Shown here: positions 18,743 through 27,813 of the stretch, piece by piece | Position numbering within the stretch: the first letter of the stretch is position 1 | How the letters are laid out: the number at the start of each line of letters is the position of its first letter | Assembly (NCBI RefSeq): GCF_023509015.1 | Contig: NZ_CP094975.1 | Location: 6,317,501 to 6,381,500, forward strand | DNA: 64,000 nucleotides | Direction: 5' to 3' | DNA from: Pseudomonas abieticivorans | GTDB taxonomy: Bacteria > Pseudomonadota > Gammaproteobacteria > Pseudomonadales > Pseudomonadaceae | Notes under the pieces: model-generated | The model's database searches: none | Seen by the model: only the letters and a program-made list of their open reading frames with translations | What the model was told of the DNA's origin: nothing | Program-made: the position numbers and the translations under genes

Positions 18743-19588
18743 TCAAAGCCATTCGCGCATATACGCCAGGCTCTTGGCGATCGCCGCATCCTCCGGCCCG
18801 TGGTCAGGGTGCAGGTAATCCAGCTCCAGCGCCAGTAACCCGTCGAAGCCATGCTCGCGCAGCAGCTCGAAGGTACGCGGTATATCGATCAGCCCCTGCC
18901 CCACCGGCACGCTGGGCCAAAAGCCGAAGTCCCGCGGGCTGCCCCGGTAGGCGGTGATGTCCTTGATGTGAGTGGCCTTGGCATGAGGGGCCAATTGCTC
19001 GATGACCAGCATCGGGTCTTCCAGCATGCGCAGATTGTTCGCGGTGTCCAGGCACACGCCCAAGGCTGGGCTGGCGACGGCGTCGAGCAACTCCAGCACC
19101 TCGGCAGCGTACAGGTCGACGTGGTTTTCCATGGCCAGCACCATGCCTTGGCCCTGCGCGTAGTCCGCGGCCTGCTTGAGCAACGGCACCAGCCGCGCCT
19201 TGTGTTCAAGCCAGGTCTCAGGCCGGGTCCGCCGCCCGCCGGCACAAATGCGCATGACACGGGCGCCCAAGGCGCGGCCGATGTCCACATGCTCCAGCAG
19301 CTCGGCCAGCGCTTCGGGGCGATTGCCTGAACCCAGCCCATGAGGGTGACCCCAGGCCCACACCAACTCCAGTTGAGCCGCTTGGAGCCGCTCGCGCAGT
19401 TGCGCCAAGTACGCCGGGGAACGATCTGCCAGCATGAATGATTCGATCGACACACCTTGCACGGCGTGGCCCCGGGCCTTTTCGATAAAGTCTTCCAAGG
19501 TCATGCGCTGGCCCGGGTCGGTTTCCAGGTGCGGGTACACCTCGCCGAAGTAGCGGTGGTAGCAGTAGGAGTCGATGGCCAGCTTCAC
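18743..19588 (-). CDS. Sugar phosphate isomerase/epimerase (xylose isomerase-like TIM barrel)
   Basis: The product is 281 residues of the AP endonuclease family 2/xylose isomerase-like barrel. Probable metal ligands are Glu in LAMENH, Asp in CLDTANN, His in THIKDI and Glu in LALELD. Members act as epimerases, isomerases or inosose dehydratases. The start is GTG at 19588 with AAGGA 8 nt upstream; no in-frame ATG fits better. The gene is convergent with the pot operon and followed on its 5' side by a damaged LysR gene that may once have regulated it. Substrate unknown. Confidence 0.75.
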   Translation of the reverse strand: MKLAIDSYCYHRYFGEVYPHLETDPGQRMTLEDFIEKARGHAVQGVSIESFMLADRSPAYLAQLRERLQAAQLELVWAWGHPHGLGSGNRPEALAELLEHVDIGRALGARVMRICAGGRRTRPETWLEHKARLVPLLKQAADYAQGQGMVLAMENHVDLYAAEVLELLDAVASPALGVCLDTANNLRMLEDPMLVIEQLAPHAKATHIKDITAYRGSPRDFGFWPSVPVGQGLIDIPRTFELLREHGFDGLLALELDYLHPDHGPEDAAIAKSLAYMREWL

Positions 19589-19640
19589 AGTGCGTTCCTT
19601 ATTGTGCGGTTTGCAAGGACCATACTGTATTTTTGGAATG

Positions 19641-20243
19641 CTATTCCACTAATTTTTGATGGCCCCGCAACCACGGCACCGCCAGGTCGACAAAGCTGCG
19701 CACCCGCGCCGAGGCCTTCAGGCCGTCGCGATAGACCACCTGCACCGGCACACCCTCCGGCAGGTGCCCTACCCTGATCGCCACCAACGAGGAGCTGGGC
19801 AATTGCCCCGCCCACACCACCACGTCCCAAGGCGGTTCATGGGCACTGGGCAAATCAGGCCGGTAATCCACCTGCAGGCTCACCTCGGGGTAACGGTCCA
19901 GATAATCAAGCAGCAGCGGCACGCTGATCGAAGGGTTGAGTATGGGCGGCATCACCACCCGCAACAGCCCTTTGGCGTGCACCTGCAACCCTTTGGCAAA
20001 GGCGTCGGCCTGCTCAACCTGAGCCAAGAGTTTGGCGCAGTCGACGGCGAAGCGCTGGCCGGCCTCGGTAAGGGAAATGCCTTGAGTGGTGCGCTCGATC
20101 AAGCTGACGCCCAGGCGTTGCTCCAACGCAGCCATGGCGCGCATGACCGTGGGGCCTGCGACGTTCAAGGCACGTGCAGCGCCAGCCAGGCTGGTGTGCT
20201 GGGCGACGCTGTGGAAGATGAGGAGTTGGTGATAGCGGTTCAT
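19641..20243 (-). pseudogene. LysR-family regulator with large in-frame internal deletion
   Basis: The 200-residue frame starts as a normal LysR protein: winged HTH at 1-60 (AAARALNVAGPTVMRAM, then LTEAG) and the linker and first part of the effector domain to about residue 158. At about residue 160 (near 19766) it jumps to the C-terminal end of the family (LPEGVPVQVVYRDG, then SARVRSFVDL). LysR proteins are normally about 300 residues, so about 90-100 residues of the effector domain are missing, without a frameshift. The DNA-binding half is intact, so it could still bind DNA without inducer response. It was read as a decayed gene; a functional short form cannot be excluded. Confidence 0.7.
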
Positions 20244-20277
20244 GATTTCAGGGTCTGTAAGGCGTCAACAGCATCCA

Positions 20278-22665
20278 TCAAAACAACCCCATCTGCCCCC
20301 CCACCAACGTCGAAAAATCATCCCCCACAAATGGCAATATCGCATCCGCCACCGGCTGCAACTGCCGCGTCACGTAATGATCGTAGTCAATCGCGCTCAC
20401 CCTTGCCTCCAGCGGCTCGGGCCCTGCCACGGCGATCACGTAGTTGATCCAGCCGCCGTTCTGATACTGGCGCACACGGCCCTGCTGGTCGTTGTACTCG
20501 TCGGCCAAGCGCGCCGCGCGCACATGGGGCGGCACGTTGCGCTCGTAGTCGTCCAAGGCGCGGCGCAGGCGCTTGCGGTACACCAGGCGCTCGTCGTATT
20601 CACCCGCCAGGGTGCGGCGTACGTAGTCACGCACGTAGTCCTGATACGGCACGCGGTGAAAGATGCGCTGGTAGAGCTCCTGCTGAAACTGCTGGGCCAA
20701 CGGCGACCAGTCGCTGCGCACGGTTTCCAGGCCCTTGTAGACCATCTCCTGGCGGCCATCGACGCGGGTCACCAAGCCTGCGTAGCGCTTCTTGCTGCCC
20801 TCCTCGGCGCCGCGAATGGTCGGCATCAGAAAGCGCGAGAAATGCGTCTCGAACTGCAGCTCCAGCGCACTTTCAAGGCCCAGTTCGACGTGCAGGTGCT
20901 CGCGCCACCAGTCGTTGACCAACTGCACCAACGCCTTGCCGATGGCGGCGGCTTCAGCTTCGCCGTGGGGGCCCTTGAGCCAGACGAAGGTGGAGTCCGT
21001 GTCGCCATAAATCACGGCATAACCCTGCCCTTCGATCAGCTCGCGGGTACGGCGCATGATCTCGTGGCCACGCAAGGTAATGCTGGACGCCAGGCGCGTG
21101 TCGAAAAAGCGGCAACCGCTGGAGCCCAGCACGCCGTAGAAGGCGTTCATGATGATTTTCAGGGCCTGGGACAACGGCGCGTTCTGCGTGCGCTTGGCCG
21201 TCTCGCGGCCCTGCCACACCCGCTCGACAATCGCTGGCAGGCAGTGCCGGGTTCGGGAAAAACGCGCCCCGCGAAAACCGGGTACCGATGCATCGTCGCC
21301 GGGGTCACGCAGGCCCTCGATCAAGCCCAGCGGGTCGATCAGAAAGGTGCGGATGATCGAGGGGTACAGGCTTTTGTAATCAAGCACCAGCACCGAGTCG
21401 TAAAGCCCGGGCTTTGACTCCATCACGAAACCACCGGGGCTGGCCTCGGGCGGGCGCTCGCCCAGGTTCGGCGCGACAAAGCCCTGGCGGTGCATCAACG
21501 GCAGGTACAGGTGGGTAAACGCCGCCACCGAGCCGCCACTGCGATCCACCGGCAGCCCGGTGACCGTGGCCCGCTCCAGCAGGAACGTCAGCAACTGGGT
21601 CTTGGCGAAGATTCGCGTCACCAGCTCGCAGTCGCGCAAGTTGTAGCGTGCCAGCGCGGGTTTGTCTTGGGCGAACATGCGGTCGATGGCGTCCATGCGC
21701 TGGTACGGGTCATCGATCGCCTTGCCTTCGCCCAGCAGGGTTTGCGCGACGTTTTCAAGGCTGAAGGAAGTAAAGCTCCAGGTCGCCGAGCGCAGCCCCT
21801 CGATGCCATCGATGATCAGGCGCCCGGCGGCCGCGGCAAAAAAGTGCGTGCGGCTGCCGTGCTCGCGCCACTGCATTTCTTCGCCATTGCGCCCCAGGCG
21901 CAAAGGCACGGCCAGGCGCCGGGCGTGCTCGTGCAGCACGCGCAAATCAAACTGCACCACGTTCCAGCCGATGATCGCGTCGGGGTCGTGCAGCGCCATC
22001 CAGTGGTTGAGCCGCTGCAACATCACCACGCGGCTGTCGCAGTACTCCAGGTCGAAATCCACCTGCGCCGCATCGCCATTGGCCGGGCCCAGCATGTACA
22101 CCTGGCGCTGCCCGCAGCCTTCAAGGGCGATGGAGTACAGCTCGCCCTGGGCGGTGGTCTCGATGTCCAGCGACGCCAGCTTGAGCGTGGGGCGGTAGTC
22201 GGGCGCGGGTTTGAGCTGGGCGTCCAGCAAGACGCCACTGGCATCCGGCGTGCCGCTGAACAGCACGGGCGCGGTAATAAAGCGCTCCATCAGGTAGCGT
22301 TCGGGCGGGCGGATATCGGCCTCGTACACCTGCACCCCGGCCTGGCGCAGGCGCTTGTCGAGGTCGATCAGGGTGCGATGCTGCTGGCAATACAGGCCCA
22401 GCACCGGGCGGTGATGAAAGTCGCACAACTGCAAGGGGCGCAGCTCCACGCCACGCTCCGCGCTCAACAACACCTCGGCCTGCCCGCGCTGCTCGGCCGG
22501 CACAAAGGCCACCGAGGGCTGAATCGGCAGGCGAACCTGGCGCGGCCCGTCATCGGTCGCCAGCCAGAATTCCACCTGGGTGCCTGCGGGCGTGTCCTGC
22601 CAATGCCGGGTCAGGACGAAGCCCTGCTGTACATCCACTGCGGTGACCTCGATCAACTGAGCCAA
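20278..22665 (-). CDS. polB: DNA polymerase II (family B)
   Basis: The product is 795 residues, matching Pol II length. The 3'-5' exonuclease motif LDIETT and the polymerase motifs [11 protein letters not shown] (motif A), [12 protein letters not shown] (motif B) and [10 protein letters not shown] (motif C) are all intact. The C-terminus GQMGLF is a sliding-clamp binding motif like that ending E. coli Pol II. The enzyme serves in replication restart and lesion bypass. No in-frame ATG is available near the 5' end; the start is read as TTG at 22665, which begins MAQLIEV. A GTG 27 nt downstream is an alternative. Confidence 0.93.
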   Translation of the reverse strand: MAQLIEVTAVDVQQGFVLTRHWQDTPAGTQVEFWLATDDGPRQVRLPIQPSVAFVPAEQRGQAEVLLSAERGVELRPLQLCDFHHRPVLGLYCQQHRTLIDLDKRLRQAGVQVYEADIRPPERYLMERFITAPVLFSGTPDASGVLLDAQLKPAPDYRPTLKLASLDIETTAQGELYSIALEGCGQRQVYMLGPANGDAAQVDFDLEYCDSRVVMLQRLNHWMALHDPDAIIGWNVVQFDLRVLHEHARRLAVPLRLGRNGEEMQWREHGSRTHFFAAAAGRLIIDGIEGLRSATWSFTSFSLENVAQTLLGEGKAIDDPYQRMDAIDRMFAQDKPALARYNLRDCELVTRIFAKTQLLTFLLERATVTGLPVDRSGGSVAAFTHLYLPLMHRQGFVAPNLGERPPEASPGGFVMESKPGLYDSVLVLDYKSLYPSIIRTFLIDPLGLIEGLRDPGDDASVPGFRGARFSRTRHCLPAIVERVWQGRETAKRTQNAPLSQALKIIMNAFYGVLGSSGCRFFDTRLASSITLRGHEIMRRTRELIEGQGYAVIYGDTDSTFVWLKGPHGEAEAAAIGKALVQLVNDWWREHLHVELGLESALELQFETHFSRFLMPTIRGAEEGSKKRYAGLVTRVDGRQEMVYKGLETVRSDWSPLAQQFQQELYQRIFHRVPYQDYVRDYVRRTLAGEYDERLVYRKRLRRALDDYERNVPPHVRAARLADEYNDQQGRVRQYQNGGWINYVIAVAGPEPLEARVSAIDYDHYVTRQLQPVADAILPFVGDDFSTLVGGQMGLF

Positions 22666-22682
22666 ACGCCCATTCTACCCCC

Positions 22683-22765
22683 GTAGGAGCGGATTCATCC
22701 GCGAAAAGAGCAACGCGTAGTCCCTGGCTTACCGCAGCGCCCTTTTCGCAAATAAACCCGGCCGC
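22683..22765. repeat. REP element, right arm degenerate
   Basis: A good left arm, GTAGGAGCGGATTCATCCGC, faces a worn right arm (CTTTTCGCAAATAAACCC). It lies upstream of polB beside the deletion scar at about 22.99 kb. Confidence 0.65.
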
Positions 22766-22821
22766 CAGACCGCCGCGCCTAAAAGCGCTACTGAGGTTAG
22801 CGATCAGCCCGCTTTACGACG

Positions 22822-22990
22822 TTACGCCAACACCTCGCGCACATACCCCACGAACGCCCGCTGCACCCCATCCAATACCGTCGCACCGCTCACCAGGGCC
22901 ATCTCCGAGGCCGGCACCGCCGGTAATTCCTCGCACACCTGATGGCTGGGCAACACGGCGCTCAGCGGCAGCACCGCCGCCATCCCGGCC
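22822..22990 (-). pseudogene. 3' fragment of a LysR-family regulator gene
   Basis: Reading the minus strand to the stop at 22822, the last ~50 codons (LPLSAVLPSHQVCEELPAVP, then ASEMALVSGATVLDGVQRAF) look like the C-terminal end of a LysR effector domain. Upstream of about 22990 the frame turns into antisense of a haloacid dehalogenase gene. The DNA-binding domain and most of the effector domain are gone. The fragment is head-to-head with the dehalogenase fragment, so one deletion removed the 5' parts of a divergent pair. Confidence 0.65.
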
Positions 22991-23392
22991 ATGCCGCCGT
23001 TTCCCGAGGTGGTCGCGACGCTACGCCAGCTCAAGGCCCGCGGCTACAAGCTGTGCATTGTGTCCAGCACCGACGACGCGCTGATCGCGGGCAACGTCGC
23101 GCAACTGGGCGGCACCATCGACCGGGTCATCACCGCCCAGCAGGCCGGCGCCTACAAGCCCGGCCCCAGGTTGTTCGAGCATGCCCACCAGCAATTGGGC
23201 GTGAGCCGCGAGCAGGTGGTGCATATTTGCGCCAGCCCCCACCTGGACCACGCGGCCGCCCGCGACATGGGCTTTCGGTGCGTGTGGATCGACTGCGGCA
23301 GCGGTCGCCAGTTACTGGCCGACTATCGCCCCGACGCCACCTTGGCTGCCCTCGATGCAGTCTTGCCACTGTTCCAGTCCTTGGGCTGGTGA
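22991..23392 (+). pseudogene. 3' half of a type II haloacid dehalogenase-like gene
   Basis: The frame gives about 130 residues starting PPFPEVVATLRQLKARGYKL and containing IVSSTDDALI (motif II), GAYKPGPRLF (motif III Lys) and SPHLDHAAARDMGF (motif IV). The N-terminal DxDxT-type nucleophile motif and cap domain, about 90 residues, are missing. The ATG at 22991 probably arose at the junction and is not a real start; no good ribosome binding site precedes it. With no nucleophile the product could not be a working dehalogenase. Confidence 0.7.
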
Positions 23393-23466
23393 CGACAGCG
23401 CGCGGGCCCACCTGGACAGCGCGATGCGCCAGCTAAGGGCTGCGGGCAACCCTTTGGCGCAGTCAC

Positions 23467-23910
23467 TCAAGCCTTGACCACCGGTTGCCGGTGGCAGTCC
23501 TCTGGTGCAAGCGGGCGGCCATCCAGCGCGCGTACCTGCAACGGCGCCACGGCCTGCCCTTGCTGGTTGTCTACCAGCTGGGAGTGGGTTTCGCCCGGCG
23601 CAAATAACTGCTGCTCGCCCCATTGGCGCAGCGCAACCACCACGGGGAATACCTGGCGGCCCCGGTCGGTCAGTGCGTATTCCTTGTAGGCGCTGCCATC
23701 AGAGGCTGGTTGGACGTCGAACACCCCCACCTCAACCAACGTCTTGAGTCGCGCCGCCAGCATGTTTTTCGCCAGGCCCAGGCTCTTCTGGAATTCGCCA
23801 AAGCGGCGCATGCCATCGAAGGCGTCGCGGATGATCAGCAGCGACCAACGCTCGCCTACCGCTTCCAATGCTCGCGCTACCGGGCATTGCCGGGGGTCAT
23901 CTGTCGCCAT
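23467..23910 (-). CDS. HxlR-family winged-helix regulator
   Basis: The product is 147 residues. CPVARALEAVGERWSLLIIR is the hallmark HxlR start, with a conserved Cys at position 9 that is often redox-sensing in this family, then the recognition region LAKNMLAARLKTL and wing (YALTDRGRQV). ATG 23910 has GGAG upstream. It is divergent from an MFS efflux gene, with an inverted repeat between them, so it probably controls that gene and itself. The 3' end overlaps a possible non-functional remnant on the other strand. Confidence 0.85.
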   Translation of the reverse strand: MATDDPRQCPVARALEAVGERWSLLIIRDAFDGMRRFGEFQKSLGLAKNMLAARLKTLVEVGVFDVQPASDGSAYKEYALTDRGRQVFPVVVALRQWGEQQLFAPGETHSQLVDNQQGQAVAPLQVRALDGRPLAPEDCHRQPVVKA

Positions 23911-23946
23911 GTGAATCTCCGAGGGTTGCCAGCCAATGTGGTTGCA

Positions 23947-23990
23947 TTTTAAAACCTAAAAAGCTAAAAAGGCAAAATCTGGTTTTAAAA
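23947..23990. promoter_or_regulatory. Candidate HxlR operator between divergent genes
   Basis: TTTTAAAACC at 23947-23956 and its exact inverse GGTTTTAAAA at 23981-23990 flank an AT-rich core in the 108-bp gap between the HxlR gene and the MFS gene. A dimer pair of a winged-helix regulator could bind both half-sites and cover both promoters. Inference from position and symmetry only. Confidence 0.55.
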
Positions 23991-24018
23991 TAAAACCTCT
24001 CTGCTGGAACCCCTCACC

Positions 24019-25197
24019 ATGAATGCCCCCGCGCGCCCCACCCTGACCCATGGCCTGACCGTGTTGTTTGCGTTCACTTGCGCCTTGGCCGTTGCCACGG
24101 TGTATTTCGTGCAACCGCTGCTGGACGCCATCGGCCCAAGCCTGGGTGTGCCCCAAGGCCACCTTGGCTTAGTGGTGACGTTTACCCAGCTGGGCTATGC
24201 AGCCGGCCTGGTGCTGATCGTGCCGTTGGGCGACCGGCTGGACAGGCGCACGCTGATCATCAGCCAACTGTGCCTGTCTACGCTGGCCTTACTGGTGGCA
24301 GCCTGTTCACCCAGTTGGGGCGTGCTGCTACTGGCGATGCTAATCGTCGGCTCGATGGCCGTGGTCATCCAGGTGCTGGTGGCCTTCACCGCCAGCATCG
24401 CCTCGCCGTCGCAACGCGGCCAGGCGATCGGAACGGTCACCAGTGGCGTGGTGATGGGTATTTTACTGGCGCGCCTGGTGTCCGGGTTGGTGGCAGACCT
24501 CGCCGGCTGGCGGGTCGCGTTTTTGCTGTTCGCGACGCTGATGCTGGTGTCGGCAGCCACCCTGTACCGGCTGATGCCCCGCGCCCAGTTGCCCGCCTCG
24601 CCCTTGCGCTACCGGGCGCTGCTGGCGTCGCTGTTCAGGCTGTTACTTACCCAGCGCACGCTACGCCGGCGCGGCCTGCTGGCGTTACTGGTGTTTGCCG
24701 ATTTCAGCGTGTTCTGGAGCGCCATGGTGCTGCCCCTGAGCGCCGCGCCCCTGTCGCTCAGCCACACCCAGATCGGCCTGTTGGGCCTGGCCGGTGTCGC
24801 CGGGGCACTGGCCGCCGCAAAGGCTGGTGGCTGGGCCGACCGCGGGCTGGGCTCACGCACCACTATTATTGCCCTGGCGCTGTTGACGCTGTCCTGGCTG
24901 CCGCTGGCTTGGGGCCCCTCATCGCTGTCAGCCTTGCTGCTCGGGGTGTTGTTGCTCGACTTCGCCGTGCAGGCGCTGCACGTCACCAATCAGAGCCTGA
25001 TTTTCGCCAGCCAGCCCCATGACCAAAGCCAGCTGGTGGGCGCTTACATGTGCTTTTACTCGGTGGGCAGTGGGCTGGGGGCGCTGGCTGCCACGCAGGT
25101 GTATGCCCTGTGGGGCTGGCTGGCGGTGTGCGTATTGGGCGCGGCGATTGGTGCGGTGGCGTTTGTTTATGGATGGGCGATCAGGTCAGGTCCATAA
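24019..25197 (+). CDS. MFS transporter, drug or metabolite efflux type
   Basis: The product is 392 residues with about 12 membrane segments. The loop motif GDRLDRR after the second helix is the MFS motif A. The N-terminus (TCALAVATVYFVQPLLDAIG) and length match the small-solute exporters commonly paired with HxlR, TetR or LysR regulators in Pseudomonas. It lies divergent from the HxlR gene and is the likely target. Substrate unknown. Confidence 0.8.
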   Translation: MNAPARPTLTHGLTVLFAFTCALAVATVYFVQPLLDAIGPSLGVPQGHLGLVVTFTQLGYAAGLVLIVPLGDRLDRRTLIISQLCLSTLALLVAACSPSWGVLLLAMLIVGSMAVVIQVLVAFTASIASPSQRGQAIGTVTSGVVMGILLARLVSGLVADLAGWRVAFLLFATLMLVSAATLYRLMPRAQLPASPLRYRALLASLFRLLLTQRTLRRRGLLALLVFADFSVFWSAMVLPLSAAPLSLSHTQIGLLGLAGVAGALAAAKAGGWADRGLGSRTTIIALALLTLSWLPLAWGPSSLSALLLGVLLLDFAVQALHVTNQSLIFASQPHDQSQLVGAYMCFYSVGSGLGALAATQVYALWGWLAVCVLGAAIGAVAFVYGWAIRSGP

Positions 25198-25297
25198 CTG
25201 CCCGACGACAGTGACTTCAAGGCCATTGCCGAGCGGGATGCGGCACAGGCCTCGGCGCTCGAACTGTGCGATACGGCCAACCCTGGGCGGTGATCCC

Positions 25298-25381
25298 GTA
25301 GGAGCGGATTGATCCGCGAAAAGCACACCGAGGTGCGTCAGGAAATTCAGGTGTTCTTTTCGCGGATGAATCCGCTCCTAC
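25298..25381. repeat. REP palindrome pair
   Basis: GTAGGAGCGGATTGATCCGC faces the inverse TTCGCGGATGAATCCGCTCC with about 40 bp between. It separates the MFS gene from the receptor gene. Confidence 0.88.
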
Positions 25382-25469
25382 AGGCCCCGAAACGTAAGCA
25401 CTCCGACACATTAAAAAAGATTGAATCTTCTTGTGCGTTTGGGATTGATTCCCACTCACAACCTGAAAC

Positions 25470-25494
25470 ATAATTGCCAATCACTCTCATTTAT
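25470..25494. promoter_or_regulatory. Probable Fur box before TonB receptor
   Basis: Read on the minus strand, 25470-25494 contains AAATGAGAGTGATTGGCA followed by ATTAT, close to the Pseudomonas Fur consensus of GATAAT/ATGAGAATGATT hexamers. It ends 30 bp before the chosen ATG of the siderophore receptor. Iron repression is inferred. Confidence 0.6.
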
Positions 25495-25524
25495 ACCCAT
25501 AAAAGCCCGGAGTATCGGCCGTTC

Positions 25525-27642
25525 ATGCGCACCTTGTCCCCCCTGCCCACCCAGATCATTTCGATCATCGCCTTGGGCATGCTCAGCACCGCCCACGCCG
25601 CCGACACCACGCTCAACCTGGCCCCCACGGCAATCAACTCAACTGCCGACAGCCAGGATGGCGTCACCCAGGGGTATCAAGGCAAGCCCAGTGCGGCCGC
25701 GACCAAGCTGAACCTGACCGCGCAGGAAACGCCACAAGGCGTGACCACCATCACCCGCGAGCAGATGGACGACTTCAAGCTCAACAGCATCCGCGACGTG
25801 ATGACCAGCACCCCTGGCGTTAACGTGCAGAAGATCGAGACCGACCGCACCTACTTCACCGCGCGGGGGTTTGACATCACCAACTTCCAGACCGATGGCA
25901 CCGGCATGCCGTTGACCAACGGCTTGCTGGTGGGCGACATCGATATGGCGCCTTATGAGAGCGTGGACATCATCCACGGCGCCAACGGTCTGATGTCCGG
26001 CGCGGGCAACCCGTCGGCCACGGTCAACTTCGTGCGCAAGCGCCCCACCTACGACCCACAAGCCAAGGTCGAGGTCACGGGCGGCTCCTGGGACAAGCGC
26101 CGCGTGGACATCGACGTGTCCGGGCCGCTGACTGACTCGGGCAACATCCGCGGCCGGGTGGTGTACGCCAACGACAACAGCAATTCCTACCTTGACCACT
26201 ACTCGCGCGAGAAGAATATTTTCAGCGGCACGCTGGCGTTCGACCTCAGCGACAGCGACGTGCTGACCGTGGGCTATGAAGACCAGAAGAGCAACGCCAA
26301 CGGCGCCAGCTGGGGCTCGCTGCCGCTGGTCGACGGCAACGGCCAGGCGGTGCACTACAGCAGCACCCATTCCAACATCGGCCAGCCGTGGGTTTACTGG
26401 GACGTGCACACCACCAAGGCCTTCGCCGAGTGGGAGCACAGCTTTGCCAACGATTGGAAGTCCAAGCTGACCATCACTGGCGCCGAGCACCGCGAAGACA
26501 CGCAGATGTTCTACATACTGGGGTCTACCACCTCCAGCACCGGCTACAGCGGCTTGTCGTCCAAGTACAACGACAAGAACCACGAGCTGGACGGCGACCT
26601 GTCGTTCAGTGGCCCGTTCAGCCTGGGCGGCCGCGAGCACCAGTTGACCTTCGGCGCCAACTACGCGCGCCAGCACAACCAGGAACGCTCGCTGTACGAC
26701 TCTTCGATGTATTACTCCGACGTGTCCCTGGACAGCGCCCTGCACGGTGCGGTGCCCAAGCCCACCTACGACATCGCCAACGCCGCCGACACCTCGGACT
26801 TCGTCGACCGCCAGAAGAGCCTGTACGCCGGCGCCCGCTTCAGCCTGATGGATGACCTGCACCTGATCACCGGTGCACGCATGCTCAGTGCCGACAGCGA
26901 CGGTGAAAACTACGGCACCGGCCGTAACGTGCGCATCCACGGCAAGGTAACGCCTTACGCGGGCCTGGTGTATGACCTGACTCCGGAGTATGCGCTGTAC
27001 ACCAGCTACACCGAGGTCTACAGCCCACAATACAACCTGGACCCCACCGGCAAGGTACTCGCCCCGCTGGAAGGCAAAAGCTACGAGGCCGGCATCAAGG
27101 GCTCGCTGCTGGACAAGAAGCTGGACGTGTCGGCGGCGGTGTTCCACACCAAGCAAGACAACGTGGCCACGTATGCAGGCTACGACGCGAGCAAAGGCGG
27201 CTACGTGTATGACGGCCTGTCGTACAAGAGCAGCGGCATCGAGTTGCAGGCCTCGGGCGAAGTCTACCCAGGCCTTGACGTGAACGGTGGCTACACCTAC
27301 GTCTACATCACCGACGCCGACGACAACCGCGCGCGCAAATTCATCCCCCGCCACGCCTTTACCTCGGACGTGACTTACCGACTGCCGATGGCACCGAAGG
27401 TCAAGGTGGGCGGCAGCCTCAGCTGGCAGAGCGCGGTGTCCAACGACGACAGCCCGAACGCCAAGCAAGAGGCCTATGCCTTGGTGGGCCTGATGACCCG
27501 CTACGACATCGACAGCCACTGGAGCACGCAGCTGAACGTCAACAACCTGACCAACCAGAAGTACCTGATGAGCACGCGCTACAACCAAAGCAACTTTGGC
27601 GACCCGCGTAACCTGACGGCTTCGGTGAGCTGGAAGTATTAA
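25525..27642 (+). CDS. TonB-dependent siderophore receptor, FhuE-like
   Basis: The product is 705 residues: signal peptide ending AHA, plug domain (about 45-190, with VTTITREQMDDF, ARGFDITNFQTDG and GANGLMSGAGNPSATVNFV), and a 22-strand barrel ending SVSWKY with the aromatic C-terminus. The plug is most like FhuE-type ferric hydroxamate/coprogen receptors. There is no N-terminal signalling (STN) domain, so it does not control an anti-sigma factor. ATG 25525 begins the signal peptide; CGGAG lies about 12 nt upstream, rather far. A Fur box precedes it. The ligand is not certain. Confidence 0.88.
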   Translation: MRTLSPLPTQIISIIALGMLSTAHAADTTLNLAPTAINSTADSQDGVTQGYQGKPSAAATKLNLTAQETPQGVTTITREQMDDFKLNSIRDVMTSTPGVNVQKIETDRTYFTARGFDITNFQTDGTGMPLTNGLLVGDIDMAPYESVDIIHGANGLMSGAGNPSATVNFVRKRPTYDPQAKVEVTGGSWDKRRVDIDVSGPLTDSGNIRGRVVYANDNSNSYLDHYSREKNIFSGTLAFDLSDSDVLTVGYEDQKSNANGASWGSLPLVDGNGQAVHYSSTHSNIGQPWVYWDVHTTKAFAEWEHSFANDWKSKLTITGAEHREDTQMFYILGSTTSSTGYSGLSSKYNDKNHELDGDLSFSGPFSLGGREHQLTFGANYARQHNQERSLYDSSMYYSDVSLDSALHGAVPKPTYDIANAADTSDFVDRQKSLYAGARFSLMDDLHLITGARMLSADSDGENYGTGRNVRIHGKVTPYAGLVYDLTPEYALYTSYTEVYSPQYNLDPTGKVLAPLEGKSYEAGIKGSLLDKKLDVSAAVFHTKQDNVATYAGYDASKGGYVYDGLSYKSSGIELQASGEVYPGLDVNGGYTYVYITDADDNRARKFIPRHAFTSDVTYRLPMAPKVKVGGSLSWQSAVSNDDSPNAKQEAYALVGLMTRYDIDSHWSTQLNVNNLTNQKYLMSTRYNQSNFGDPRNLTASVSWKY

Positions 27643-27659
27643 GGATTAGGGCTGCGGCG

Positions 27660-27800
27660 GCTTCTTCGTGGATAAATCCGCCCCTGTAGCGGATTTATCC
27701 GCGAAAAGACCACCGCGTTGAATCAGGCATACTGCGGCGCAGTTTTTCGCGGTTAAATCCGCTCCTACGCAAGCGGGATTTATCCGCGAAGGCCGCATCG
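27660..27800. repeat. REP cluster, about three arms
   Basis: Three REP-like arms: GGATAAATCCGCCCCTG, GTAGCGGATTTATCCGCG with inverse TTTTTCGCGGTTAAATCC, and a further GCGGGATTTATCCGCG. It lies between the convergent ends of the FhuE-like receptor gene and the acid phosphatase gene and may stop read-through from both sides. Confidence 0.85.
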
Positions 27801-27813
27801 CAACGCCATCGCC

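Larger units (their letters stand above)
25198..25524. other. Gap with possible gene remnant, REP pair and Fur box
   Basis: From 25198 to 25293 one plus-strand frame (LPDDSDFKAIAERDAAQAS, then ALELCDTANPGR and stop) has codon use like a Pseudomonas gene but no start or homologue I recognise, so it could be a 3' remnant. A REP pair and then a Fur-type box and receptor promoter follow. Confidence 0.35.

Noticed and set aside
23391..23477. Short plus-strand frame (about 28 codons, ARAHLDSAMRQLRAAGNPLA) after the dehalogenase fragment
   Set aside because: It looks like a gene 3' end but has no start, no recognisable family, and overlaps the HxlR 3' end; too short to call.
25639..27588. Minus-strand frame of about 649 codons opposite the FhuE-like receptor
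   Set aside because: Val/Ala/His-rich shadow with no signal peptide or family; the receptor frame is complete.
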